Of a stretch of 64,000 bases of DNA, positions 48,785 to 62,386 are shown in pieces (position 1 is the stretch's first letter; the number at the start of each line of letters is the position of its first letter). Made by a program: the position numbers and the translations under genes. The stretch is from NCBI GenBank assembly GCA_016801845.1, contig CM028906.1, forward strand, positions 5,596,501-5,660,500, written 5' to 3'. Source of the stretch: Polydactylus sextarius (taxonomy: Eukaryota; Chordata; Actinopteri; Polynemidae). The notes under the pieces are model-generated. The model saw nothing but the letters and a program-made list of their open reading frames with translations, was not told the origin of the DNA and made no database searches.

Positions 48785-51700
48785 CGGGTGCATATTGCTG
48801 CTCCGCTATCCTCTCAACCGGTCCCTGTTGTTGTTTAATCACTTACATTTCAACGCAAACACAGACACGTAGAAGAAGACGAAGACGAAGAAGATGAAGA
48901 AGCATAACAAGATTTACCTTAGAAATCAATATGTCTGCTCTTGGGTAACTCCAATTTGTTTCACTGCCCCGTTGGTTGCAATAATAACGCGTCCAACATC
49001 GCTCAGTCCTTCCTTGCCTCTGTTTTGCTGAGAGTCAGGGTGTGGAATACGAATAATACACACGCATGGCACGTAAAGATGCAAAGGCATTTTTATAATG
49101 TGGGCTAAATACCATGCTCATTTCCACCGGAAACACACAACTGAGCACATATACGATTACTGAGATAATAATTAATAATTTTAAAAATTTATCTAATTTA
49201 TCAATTTTTTACACAGCCCAAAATAACCATTCAATGGAAACAGACACGCAATCTAACGCTGGGCTTACAAAGAATATATACATATATACCGTTAAATTGC
49301 TGATGCCGTTAAATTCTATAAAATAATTTGTCAGATTTATTCTATGGTTACATCCAGTTGGAAACCTTATAGCCTAACGAAGTTATACGGTGTATACTTA
49401 CTTGATCTCTTGTAGGTAGTCCAACATTATAATGCATCGGTGAAAGATAAAGAAAAGAGGAAATCAAGAAAAAAAAAAAAATATTCCAAAATAAGTATTT
49501 TCTTGTCATATGTTAGGAAACATGAAACAACACAGTAGGACAAACAAACACTTTAAACAATTAACTTTGGTAATAACAGTTGTGGTCTGTTCAATGAGCG
49601 AAGTGCAAATAAATGTTATTGTAATATACATAATGATTCTGAAGTGAATGATCACTGGAGATATATATGTACGATACATTTGCCAATCTAATTAATTGAT
49701 TTCCATGCAGTCATTGTCAACTGATTTAAAAAAAAAACTTTATTATTTTTATTCTTTGACAACATTTATTCAGTATTTCTTTGTTGTTTGGAATAACTGG
49801 AATACTAGTTTTAATTGGGCGCTGTGTCCTGTAGTTCTCCATCCTACCAGCAGATGGAAGCAGAGGCTCTGGATTTGACTGTGACGGGGGGAGTGCTGAC
49901 TCACTCCGGGTTAGGTTAATACACTTCTTGCCAGGGTACTGAGACAAAGAGAGGGCTAATTAAAACCCACAGTGATCCATCACCACAGCAGGAGGTGTCA
50001 CTGCACATACACCACAGACACAACTGGGACACGGCCTCTGGAACATACATGTAAACAAAAACCAGCTTTTAATCCCACAATGATTAGGTTACTTTGTTAC
50101 ATTATGTAGGGAAAGATTTAAACCACTGAAAGTATGACATGTTTTCCCAATGCAGAATTACACTACGGGCGGATTTTCTATAAAGATCCAATAACAATAT
50201 GCTCAATACAAAAACACACAAAGATGCAAATCCACTCTGTGTTGTATTGATTTCCTTTGTAGAGGGACTTCCAGTATCACTGCTTACATCATCTTGCAAA
50301 GAAAGAAGACAATCAAGTTACACACAACCTTCTAAACACTCTACATTAAGATGGTGTATACAGCAATGATAGTCTGTTAATGACTTTAAAGGTGCTGTAT
50401 GTACATTTTCCTATCACTGCATAGCCAGTGTTTCCGTCATCAGATCAGTATCAAACTGATTCATTTACTGATGTGTGGGAAAACAACACCAGTGCCAACT
50501 CTTGTGTTGCTTCTATTTTTATCTTCATCTTTTTCTTCTGAAGTTAGCGTGCTAACAGGCCAGCCATGGTTTGTATCACTCAATCTGTCTTGGAGCGGTA
50601 GAACAGCACCTTTTTTTTAGCTTTAGAACATTATCATAATATAAGTCACTAAATACCAGTAAACACATGTGAATGTCATCCTCTATTGATAGCATCCAAT
50701 ATTTGCTGTGATATTTTGGTCCGGTCCAAAGTGAGGACAATCTCTCACTGCCACGCAATGTTGTAGTACATATTAAAGTAATACTTCTTTGCATACTACC
50801 ATTTTCACCTATCATGACACACAGAAGTATTCAGATCATCTGTGATAATTAATGTAACACTCATACTCTTTAGACCAACTTTCATGAAAAATAAATTCTG
50901 TATTCTAGAAAAAATGGTTCAGACGGTTCTGATTCAGTACATAACAAATTAATCTCCAAACATGGATTGAAGTGGAACCTTACTATGAAGCAGATTTCCA
51001 AGCAGTTAATAGTTCTAATATGAACATTAACATGTTAAGAGTTATATTGGACATCTGTTTATACTAATCAGGAGGTTTGTATCTTTATATATCACCTGTA
51101 AAGAAGACAACAGTTGTTCTTTATAATTGTTTGGATTCGAAGAGCTACAGTGGTTGTGGCATTGTAGTGCCTGTAAGTTTTCTGTGTAGTTATAGGTCTC
51201 TGTGTGAGTTTGTGCTCTGACATCAATTGTGATTTGTCTTGTTATGTGAATAATGTGAATATAATGTGAATGAGAAAAATGTGTGTTGAAATGTTTTGTA
51301 ACGTCCCTCTCCTTTCTGTGGTTCTTAAAGTGGCTCTTATTGGAGATATGAACCTATAAAAACATGTAAATAAATGTATGTTTGTGTTTTTTTTTTTAAG
51401 TAACAATACTGTTCTGTAGTGATTTCTGACTGAAACTAAATACAGTGCAGTGTATGTGTTGTATGTATGACAATAATGGAACATGTCATCCAACAGTCCC
51501 ATCCCAGTAGTGGAGCTCTAGATCAGGCTTTGTACACACAAAATGTTTATTGGTAAGTAGTTGTCTGATTAGCAATAATTTGTCACTAACTTTAACTTTC
51601 ATATGATTTGTTCTCTATAAGATTTTATATGAATGCAGTGTATGTGTATAATTCTAATTGCAGTTTTTCCCATTAAGTTTTGAATATATTTCAAACTTGC

Positions 51701-52418
51701 TGCTTTTATTTTGCAGCAAAAGCTGATGAACTGACTGACTTTTGATGCTTAAAATAACAGTTTTTCTGTGCTGATAGTGAACCTTTGTTGTCTCTGCACA
51801 GATCAAGCATTGTTTCACACATGATAGGAACAAAGAGGTGTCAGTTTAGTAATCAAAGCACATTGCCTGGTACGTGCAGTGACACTGATATAAATAGAAC
51901 CTTTGTGTTCCACAGATTTCTTATTTTCAGCCTCTTTTGTCCAATAGTAGAGTTCAATATAAGGACAATCTGAGGGATACAGTAAGTGACAGTGGTTAAA
52001 CTCGTAATATTAAAAATGTATATTCTAAAACCATTTCTGTAATTGTCTGTAAGTACTCACTGATAATCATATGAATGCAATCATACTTTTGATTCATCAT
52101 TTTTTACAAACTGTTCAGTGAAAAATCATTTACTATGTATATACTTCATCATATGTCCTCATCTTCACTACCTTTTTAAGCACTATCGCCTTTACCACCA
52201 TCTTTATCAGTGATAGTGTTTCAGCAGTGACTTATAGAAAATATGATCAACATAAATTCTCATGTCCCTCGTTTTCTTTTGTCCAATAAAATGCTGTGAC
52301 ATCAAATAGCCACATAACCCTTGAACCAATCAAATCATTATCATCTGCCAAGCCACACCCGTCACTCCTCCCACCTCATCCTGCATCGTCATGGTGCTTT
52401 GCTCCGGATGCAGTTGTC

Positions 52419-53316
52419 ATGGAGATGGAAGAGGGCGCAGTGTCCACTGGTGGCACCGTTACCATGGAGATTACAGCTGCTGCTACCTCGGCGGATCGAG
52501 TGGAGCTGGAGGAGTATGTTCAGTACCATGGACAGCACTGCACCAGACCTGCATTCCAGCACAGAAACTACCGCGTGTTGATTGTGATCGGAGAGATTTC
52601 CACCAGCCATCACCTTGATGCTGCCCGGAAACAGATCACACAAGGTAAAAACGGACACAGGATCATTCAGACGCTTGACAGCTGCTGCAGGAAGTAACTT
52701 CTAGGTGTGAGCATGGACACACTAATGACTGAAACTGTCTAATTGAACTGAACCTGTTGGAAGTGGAAAAATTTAAGCAATGCAGTCATACAACATACGT
52801 TCAGCTTCAGTCCTCCAGACTGTCAGTCATTCAATATCTCATATCTAAAAAAACTACTTATACTACTAACTACTACTTATACTTACTATATATTTTATTA
52901 TTATTATTATTTCACTAAATTTACTTCACTGCGTGCAGGATGAAAACTTGTGACATACTTTTCATGCCAAGAAACAATGTCATCTTATATATATTAATCC
53001 AGGCATGTTGTAAAATACTGGTTTTGACAAAAGCTATTGAAAATGCTTTAATCGGTTATAAAAGGTTTTTATACTCAGATCCTGACTAGTTGGAAATCCT
53101 AGCTGTTTATTTTTGATAAGTGTCAGTCAGTGGAGTCTCTAAAAGTGCTGCTGAAGAAGGAATATCAAACACTGAATTGATGATGACATACAACATGTTC
53201 ATTTCTCCTTACAGGCCTGCGCTCCTGGGATGTTGATCTAACTGTGTGTGACCTAAACAAAGAGCTGCAGCTGTTTGAGACCAGACACACAGCTCAATTT
53301 TCAGCACAAGTCAAAG
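52419..53316 (+). CDS. map1a: microtubule-associated protein 1A, first two coding exons (gene runs off the window)
   Basis: Coding exons 52419-52644 (75 codons plus one base) and 53215-53316 join in frame. They encode an acidic leader followed by NYRVLIVIGEISTSHHLDAA, KQITQGLRSWDVDL, CDLNKELQLFETRHTAQF and SAQVKG. This matches the conserved N-terminal module of long MAP1 proteins (human MAP1B: LLVVVGEI, GIRSWDTNLIECNLDQELKL). MAP1A heavy and light chains bind and stabilise neuronal microtubules. I call map1a rather than map1b because of the tubgcp4-tp53bp1 neighbourhood. The ATG at 52419 is the nearest to the leader; the frame is open upstream to 52296. The next exon, expected to encode a continuation like QKILHHRSD, was not found before 64000, so intron 2 exceeds 10.6 kb. 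Confidence 0.88.
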
Positions 53317-54229
53317 GTCAGTTATCAAATGTTGTGCATCAACTTATCTTACTGCAGCAAGTGCAAGTTGTTTTCTGTAACATGTGCCTGCAGACATGTA
53401 TCTGCTTTTGTTGCCTGGAGATAATAATTTCCAGCGTTGTGATGGTATCTGCATCCATGGCTGCATCATCTTATCACTCATGTTTCAGATGTTACAACTG
53501 AGAGACAATCTGACACACGGCAGATCACATTACATTCAGCCTGAGTTTGACAACAACATGCTCTCCCTTCTCTGCATCTCACTTATTCCCATTCTACACA
53601 CATGCACTGGATCATATCTTGGGAGCTGAAGACATTATAGCCTGTATTGATTGTGCTCTTGTGCAGACTGCATGTCATTGTGAGAATCAATGAAAGTGCT
53701 GAATGTGAGAGTCAACACTATCTGTCGACTGGGGGACTGGGTTGACCAGGGAACAAAGGATCTGGCCGCATGGATCAGTGATTTGTCTGCTCTCTGGGTC
53801 GCTGCTTAGTATTTACAAAAAAAACGGTCGTGTTGTTTTGTGTTAATGACAATAGCATATTCAGCACTTACTTCAGCTTGGAAGGGTCAAATAAACAGCT
53901 CAAGAGGGAGGTTGTACTGGACTGAATAAATGGAGCTGAGTGTTCCCTGAGCACAGAGCAAGGTTTTTTTTTTTTTTTTTTTATAAAGCAGTTAGATCTT
54001 AGTGCTGATCCTTCCTCCCACACAGATCTTTGGATAGTAGTGTTGTGTAAAGAGTAGAAACACAGCACAGTTTGTTGACATCAGTGCTGTGAGTACATTA
54101 CAATAGAGTAAATGTATTCATGTGCCACCATTCAGACCTAAGGCAATTTAAAGTGGAAAGCCTTAGCACAACATCAATGTTTTTAAAGGTGACAGGAAGT
54201 GGTTTTGATTCTGGGGACACAGAGTGAAC

Positions 54230-54480
54230 CTATCCAAAGTGACCTGAGGGGTCTGGACACTTTGTAAGGTGCCAACAAATAGCATTTGTATTTGGCTTAG
54301 AGACCAGCTAGTGCCTTATAGACAAGTAATAGGATTTTAAAATCGATTCCTTTGACGCACAGGAAGCTAGTGCAGTCATTTAAGGACCAAGTGAGGTGCT
54401 ACACTTTCTTTCTTGGTGTCAGTGAACACAATCAGGATGAGCTGCAGCTGTCTGATTGATTTTATGTGCTAAGACATATG
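54230..54480 (+). repeat. second copy of the common teleost interspersed repeat
   Basis: Contains GTGCCTTATAGACAAGTAAT, AGGATTTTAAAATCGATTCC, CAGGAAGCTAGTGCAGTCAT and GATGAGCTGCAGCTGTCTGA, the 5' part of the same element as at 3470-3830, in the same orientation. It lies in map1a intron 2. Confidence 0.5.
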
Positions 54481-57334
54481 AAGACATTACAGAAAGTAAA
54501 CATATGAACAATTTTTTTCTGTCTTGTTCAGGTAAAAATATGTAAGTTTTGTTGCAGGGACGAGATGGTGGTGATGGCTGTTTGTTGACCTTCAGCCATC
54601 TTTGTGTTTACAAGACAAGAGATGATTTACCCTCTGAGCAGCGTTGTGTCTCCAAGGCAGACTGGCTGGTACTTTAACAGCATCTTTCAAACCCTGTCCC
54701 TCCTCCAGAGCCAACACAGACCTGTTATCACATGCAGAATAGTGCTCCACATAATGAAGAAACTGAGGCTGATACATAACCTTTAGAGAAGAAATTAAAG
54801 GTTGAGGTGATAGTTATGAAAGTGGTAACTCACTACTGAGAAAAGGTGAAGCATAACACAACTTGTTTCTTGTTCAACTTGTTAATGACATTTGTCTCCT
54901 CCTGAAGAATACATGTCCAGTATTTACTTTCATTTAGCTCTGGTTTTAGTGTCAACTCCTGAGGGAAATATCTGATTCTTTAGCTGCTAAACACTCCACT
55001 ATATTCACCAGCTGGTTTCTAATTGCGTGTGTCAACTGTTTAGTGCTGATCAGGTAGAGCAGAGCTTTTTATTTGATAGCAGCTGCTGTGCTGCAGCCAA
55101 AGACATTGAGCAGAAACTCCCAATAAACCTCTGTAAAGCCAAGGTGTGATACAGATTCAGGTGTTTGTTGTTCTAATTGTGCATTTGCTATAACCAAACC
55201 AACCAACCAAAACATATGATGCTGTTTGTATAGACTCACCAATTTCCCATCACGTCATCATCTTGCTGGATCATCATAAACCCCATGAATTCACAGTGTT
55301 ATCAGGATCTCACACTTGGTTAGCGCCACACGCCAAAAAGCCAACATGTTTTCTCTAAGGTTCTGCATATTATAGCTGGAATATTTAACAATTTTATCAC
55401 CTTGCGAGTAAAGCAATTAGATGTATAGATGTAGGCGTTGACACGTTATTTTCACCCTCATTGTCCTTGGCTGTACGCAAGCTTTCCTTGCAGCTTCGTG
55501 AATAATTCAACATCCTCCCCCTTAATTATTTTTTTCTAACAAATAATAATTGCTCTGCAAATTTCCATATTTTTTTTCTATCTCATCTCTGCTTATGAAC
55601 ACCTCCCCTCCTGCCCTGACTCTATTTTAGCACACTCCTCATATCTCTCTGTCTGTACTGATACAGTGATTTCACTGAAGCACAGGCAGGAAGAGGTTTA
55701 CTAAGTCTGGCTCATAACCACAAGCTGGAGACTCTGAGATGCAGAGATGGCTAACAGAGAGTATAATCTGTGCTCCAGGCTGAGCTGGCAGACTGAGAGG
55801 TAGAATATCAATTCTGTTGTTATGGACCTGCCACTGAGGGAAGCAGTTTTACTTCTAGCTACATGGTTAGGTATATACGTGTGTGCACTATACCCTATGT
55901 ACCCAGTGCAACATCCGGTACATTTTTACTGGTTATATTATCTTTATTTTAGCCATACTATTGTCATGGTACTACATAGATTACTGATGTGTTGACATGA
56001 AATTTAATTTAATTTAATTTTATTAATTTTCTTGGTCAGCAGAGAATGAATCCTGGTTACTTGATGATCCAGAGCACTGACTTGTCAGACACCACAGGTT
56101 GTTTCTAGATTTTTTTTTTTTGTTAGTTAACCTCTAGTGGTCATGGTAACTCTGATGGAAGCAAATAAGGCGACAAGATGACAGGTAACAATGTCCACAT
56201 TTGGGGGAGAGCTGGGCTAAATTTAGATTGGTTGGGGAAAAAAACACAGAATGTTCACACAGGACACAACTGTTCATTTCCATGAATGTTACACAACTGT
56301 AACCATGTTTTTATTAGTGTAACCATAACAAAGAAAGTTTAGGAAGTACTTTTTTAACCAAAACTGTGGTCTTTCCCTGTACCAAACTATGACCATTGAT
56401 ATGCTTAAAACCATAACAACCAAGGTCTGGATCAATTGCCACTACCTGGGCAGTATCTCAGGAGATGCTCCTATTTGTCATATCACAGCAGGGATAAATG
56501 ACTGAGGGAAAAATAAAAGTTCTCAATAACTAGTGGATAGATTGGCAAACAGATATTCCGAATTCTCAGAGGGAAAAATCTGACTTTGATGATCCCCTGA
56601 CTGACACTATCATTGTGTCAAACACTCAAACTACTGACATGTCCATTAGGCATTAGTATTTTGTGTTCAGTACTAATTTCAAATGTTAAGTCACATGTAC
56701 GCCACAATTTCCTCCTTATAAACTGGTTCTTGCAGACAATAACACATTTTCTAATTCCAGTTTCAACAATATCTCAGATGCACTCAAATGATCAGATTAC
56801 CGTCTGCTTTCTGAGGTAATGGGCAGAAATGGCAACTGGCTTTATTTAAAATGAAGAACATGATGTAATTAAAAAGTGCATAAAAGGTGAATGAAATCTG
56901 AATACTTTCTGAAGCTGCTGTATATGAAATGTAAGGAGGCGGTGAAGCAATTACTCTTGTCACTGCTGAGCTCCTGCATGAAGTCTGCAGCCTGGCTGAT
57001 TTACTCATTTGTGGTGCACATGTGAACATGCAAAACAAGGGCTGAAATATGAAAATAAATAAACACATTAAATATGAAAAGTGTTTAACACTGGAGGATT
57101 AAATTCAGTTGTTGTTCAAAAAGTGAGAAACAACCAACTCCTATATTGATGCTCTATTAATCGCTTTCTTTTTCTTCTTAATTGTCTGGTTGGTTGCACT
57201 CCACTCACTGACTGAAGTCTTATCTAGCTACAGTCTTTAAACTCACTGCAGTAAACTATGTGGGTAAATACACAGCTGGAAATAGCACATGAATATACAG
57301 AGATGTGTGCAGCATCACCAGCAGGCTGCTGCAA

Positions 57335-57353
57335 ACACACACGCATGCGCACA

Positions 57354-57425
<72 letters not shown>

Positions 57426-57462
57426 TACACATACACATGCACACACACAAACACACATACAC
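57335..57462 (+). repeat. long (CA)n microsatellite in map1a intron 2
   Basis: About 40 nearly uninterrupted CA units followed by degenerate CATA/CACA sequence. Confidence 0.97.
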
Positions 57463-57670
57463 CATAACTTGCAGTATTTCTCTAGGCAGTGTGTAGATGA
57501 TTTTACCAGATTTTACCATCTATACAGTTTAATGCAATGTGATTACCCATGCATTGCAGATTACAAGAAAATACTGCATGGTAGCACATGACAAAGTCTG
57601 ACCTATTTTTCATCCTCTGTTATAACAAATTATCATGTTATAAACTCAACTAATACTACCTGTCTATGTC

Positions 57671-57691
57671 TTTTTTTTTTTTTTTTTTTTT
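57671..57691 (+). repeat. poly-T tract
   Basis: 21 consecutive T residues followed by T/A-rich sequence. Confidence 0.9.
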
Positions 57692-59132
57692 ATCATTTTT
57701 TAAAAAATTTTTTAACAGGATCTGGTTCAATTGGATTGTGACCTCATTCATGACTTGCTCTCAACTCTATTTAGACCTGATCTTCTCTTCATCTGGATTG
57801 CAGTTTTTCATTGACACAAGGCTCAGTGAAATTTTTTAATATCTTTAGGGATGTTACTTCAAATCCGGTTCAGGTCAATGGGAAATGTGAAGATAGAGTT
57901 TAAACTGGCCGGTCTCAGCTGTGAATAGATTTCTCTAAAAGACAGAATGAATTTCTCTGAAAAAGAGATTGATCCCAGAGAGCTTCAATCAGCATAAAAA
58001 CACAAAATCAATAAAATGATCTTTATGTAAAATGACATAGAGATAGATTGAGAGAGGGAACACTCAGGCATTTATGGTGTGAATCTATAAACAAACCAAA
58101 TGGCAGATACAGTAAAGATGCAGGTAGTGTTGTTTATTTTTGGACAGCAGGGCGGAGTAGGATGCAGGAGTGAGGGTATAGTTTTCATGGTAATGAAGAA
58201 ACTTGTCACCCTCTGCAACTGTGTGACTCACGGATGTGTTTTTTGGATAAAAATGGAGCTCAGTGGCTCAGAGGGACGTCATAAATCAAGGTTTTGATTC
58301 AAGTCATTGTTGGTATTTGTGTCACCATGCAAGGAAAAAGTAATGAAATATCAGCAGTCTTATTTTAAATTTGGAGTGTGAAACCGCTGTCTACTTCTAG
58401 GAATGATGATAATTATACAAACACAACACCACAGTTACTCAACTATTGAATACAGAGAAATGTCCATGAATACAAGAGAAAAAAATATGGTCGAGGTAGA
58501 ATAAATGTAATAGCTACATAGTCTAGTGCAGCATCTGTCCTCAGCCTTTCCTTCCACTGCTCTTCAACCACATAAAGCTACATCAATGGCAGTCTATGTT
58601 TGTCCTTGCACTCAATTGATTGTTTTCTTATTAGATTGTATTGCTTCTCCTAAACACAGTTTGTTGTTATGCAGTGCATCAGAAACTTTTCCTAACAGTT
58701 ACAAAAGTCTTCACCTACTGTACTGTTCCAGTAATCAGCTTCTCACATGTAGGATTCTTTATGTAGTTATTAATGTTCTCCCAATATTTTTACAATTAGC
58801 TGAAATATGTGTAAAGGTCTTTCAAACTACATAAACAGACCTAGTGTTCCAATGTGGTTTAAGACACTAAATAAAGCAATCTCCTGTTAAATAAAACCAC
58901 TGATTCTCACACAGGACACGATGAGGTACTGTGAGCTTAGCTCCTACTAACATTTGTCTTGTTTGTTTCTCTGATAACTTAAGATCCAAAAGTCCATTGA
59001 CTTTAATAAACTGGTTAAAATGTGCAATTTAACAGCCTGAAAAGAGTAAATGACGTGAAATGAAGTGAATGTGGCTTGAAAAAGTGAATTTTGTATAATG
59101 TGATATGATGCTAATCAAAGGCAAAGTTACAC

Positions 59133-59215
59133 ATTTCTCATGGTTTGATCATATTCAAAAATATATTTTTTATTAGAAAATGTAAGTTTTTGAATATGAT
59201 CAAACCATTAGAAAT
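59133..59215. repeat. 29-bp inverted repeat with 25-base loop in map1a intron 2
   Basis: Arms 59133-59161 and 59187-59215 pair at 28 of 29 positions around TGGTTTGATCATATTCAAAA; the loop is AT-rich. Confidence 0.9.
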
Positions 59216-60184
59216 GCAAATATGCAAATTATATGCAAAACTCAACAAAATATCTTTTTTTTTTTTTTGGTTTATTTTTGCAATATGATTTGTTATGTAT
59301 GTGCTGTGTTTCCAGATTTACACTTGAGAAGCTCTGATTCAACATCACTGGTTTGAGTAAAAAGAAGTGAACCGAGACACTAATCAATTGAATTGATTCA
59401 TGAATCAGGAGGCAGGAGAGGTGGTGCCCTGAATGTGGAGAGAGTGATATCACAGTATTTATGGACCTAATGGTGCCAAGATTCACTGTGTGGCAAGATG
59501 GGGAACATAAAAAGATGCTTGTTATCCCTATTTAAACATCTCACTCAGCTCTACAATGAAATAATGTGTTTTTACTGCCATGCCGGTTTCCAGTGCCTGA
59601 CTGGATCGCTATTAAGGAAAAAGGAGTTGCATGAGTACGTATGAGCACAGTTCAGATATGAGGTAGAGTGAGAAAACTGTGCTGCTTTACCGGTTCGCAA
59701 AGGTCACATTGGAGAATCGATGAGATCCAGCCGCTGAAAATGTTCCCAGAAGTGGGTTCACCATCAAATCGAAGGTCAGCTCTTCTGAGCCATCCTTCCT
59801 TTTCATTATAGCAATGACGGTAATTAGAGGGGTTTAGAAATTCACCCATTATTTGTATTTAGCTCTCCCAGCAGCAAAAATGGCCTTGCCTGACTGGCTT
59901 CATCTGTGCCTTGAATGCTAATACACAGCTGGCGAAGTAGTGCACAGTCATCATGGCAGACAGGCTCAGACACAAAGGAAAATCTATTATCTGGGAGGTG
60001 GTATTGCAAGATTTGTTATCATATGAGATTAGCCAATCATAAATGAATCAGTGGGTGCCCTGAGCTTGTTACTCTGCAGCAAGATGGTCCCATCCTTCGG
60101 CAAAATTGTTTTTTCCTTTTTTTTTGCTATTTTTGGAGTGACTGAGACCAGTGACTTGACATGTGTCAAGAGGCACAGACTGAT

Positions 60185-60285
60185 GTAACTGTGAGAAAAT
60201 CCAATGTTGTTTATTCTTTGCCAAATACCAAATGACTCACGACCCAGTACCAGTCCACAGCCCAGCGGTTGGGGACCTACCTTAA
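60185..60285 (-). mobile_element. hAT-like terminal fragment
   Basis: On the minus strand, TAGGTCCCCAACCGCTGGGC is followed by TGTGGACTGGTACTGG and GTGAGTCATTTGGTATT. This matches a widespread vertebrate repeat beginning GGTCCCCAACCGC-GGGC, which I believe is a hAT-type non-autonomous element. Only one end is seen. Confidence 0.4.
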
Positions 60286-62319
60286 GGGGTCTCACAGTCT
60301 TCCTTCTTCAAGACCTTGCTCTGTCTCTTTACAGATAATGTGTACATGTACATGTAAAGACTCTGCCATAACATACAGGACAGGACAGGACAGATAATGG
60401 ACAGATAATGAGAGACACAATGTGTGGACAGCAGGGTCTAGAGGTTGAGACCAGCCTGGCTGAGCGGGGTTATGTCGTCTGAAAGGTCAAACACTCCTTG
60501 TCTTCCAAAATACCCCAACCTCTATTCACGTCAATGTAAAACCTCTTTTAAGCCCCCCAGAGATGCCCGCAGTTACTGTGAAGAGTCAACAATATTGACG
60601 CACTGTTGCGTTTGTTATGTCAGGATGAAATGGATACAGTATGACACACAGGTAACCAGCCCATCCATCACTTAACGTCCATTATCGTCTCAGCCCTCAG
60701 CATCCCCTCCCCCCAACTTCAAACTGCTTCCTGATTGAATGATGACACAGAGGGACTGTCTGGCAACATGAAAGATCACGTTTTTTCCCAGGAGAGGAGG
60801 AGGAGGAGGAGGGTGGAAGTAATGGTCTCCATGAATGCAGCTGTCGCCCACACAGTGCAATTAATAAAGACTCAGTGGACCCACACTGTAGACTGATAGC
60901 TGATAAACAAAACCTGGTCTCATCTGGTCTCATGGGACATGTAGTCAATACTGGGCAGTAAAACTCAGTTAGTAAGTCTTATCCTACAGATCTGTACACA
61001 CAAATATTAGCATACACTGCATATGTGAGCATTTTCACGGCTCTGGTTACTGTTATTGACAGGACTGGGACATAAATAAGAATTGCTGCTTATTGTCTTT
61101 CACTGGAGTCACATTATCATGTGATGATGGTATTGTGTTGTCAATTTACAGAAAGCATTTCACAGAACAAATGATTGTATTTAAAACTAATAAGATTCAT
61201 CTGATGAAACACGTCGCAGTTAAGTGTTTTATTATTGTCTATGATGCTTTGGTAACATTTTGATATATAGAGATATTTAACAACATTAATATGAAAATCT
61301 TATTCTATTGCCACTTTTAAAAATCCTTTGCTATCAGTGCACAGCACAGTAATGTTACCACAGACACCCATTTAAGAAACTCCTTTATCCTGCAAAGTCT
61401 ATAGAGATTCAATCCTATGGGCTTGATCAGCTTTGTTTTAACAATTTTGATGAAGGTTTGAAAGTTACAGATGTTCATTTATATGACAAACTGTCACACA
61501 CCCACACTGTTATGGCATCACATAGTGATCTTCAGCACACACTGGGATGGTTTGCAGAAATATGTAGGAAATATGTATCAGGGTGTTGTTTATAAGTGGG
61601 GGTAAGATGGTCAGTAGTAGTAGTCAGGAATAGTAAGGGAGGTTCTGTGCTCCATTCTTACCTGTAGGCTGAGGAGATTCTCATGTAGTCTGGGAACTCC
61701 TCTGGATCCCACAGGCTCTGAAAAGTGTTACTAGGGACAGGGACACCCAGACTACTTTGTGGAGTCTGCTACCGCCATAATCTGAGCCCAGAAAAAAAAT
61801 TGATATATGAATAGAGTACCACACTCCAGCTTTAAATGCCAGTTGTGGACTATAAAACCATGTTGACACTACTTAAAATTTGCTTAATGCTTGCAGCTAT
61901 CTAGGTCATAATCTGGCCTGCTGGTGACACTATTGTATGAAAAGTGAAGATATCAGCAAGCCAGTAGATTTCATCTTCCACGGATAATGAGTCTGCAAAA
62001 TTGTACGTTTAGTGAGATATGTTGCAAATTTCCAAACAGATCCATGTTCAACTCACTGAACAGCATACAAATATAGTGTAAAAGATTCTGATTCACAGTA
62101 AGGGCGCTTCTGAATTCAGGATGTGTTCACCACACTTGTTAGATAAACCACTTGATCCCTCTACAAACCAGCGCCCACAGGTTGAGGAGGTGTATGCAAA
62201 GTATTGACAGACATAACAGCAGACTGACACTGGCAGGCAGACAGAGATGAGTGATGGCTGCTACAGTGAAGAGGCTGTCAGGAGAGTTGGGTAAACTTAT
62301 TAAAAACCCTTCACTCACT

Positions 62320-62321
<2 letters not shown>

Positions 62322-62370
<49 letters not shown>

Positions 62371-62386
62371 ACACTAACACACACAG
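62322..62386 (+). repeat. (CA)n microsatellite
   Basis: About 20 CA units, then interrupted CA sequence. Confidence 0.95.

Larger units (their letters stand above)
46761..52295. other. intergenic stretch between tp53bp1 and map1a
   Basis: Holds a LINE-tail-like segment near 47120-47175 (CAATTTTCTCTTTTGGAAGA then ATAAAG), the CAG and CA repeats, and AT-rich sequence. A noncoding 5' exon of map1a could lie here but none can be identified by eye. Confidence 0.5.

Noticed and set aside
57224..57591. His/Thr- and Cys/Val-rich open frames
   Set aside because: They are translations of the CA microsatellite.
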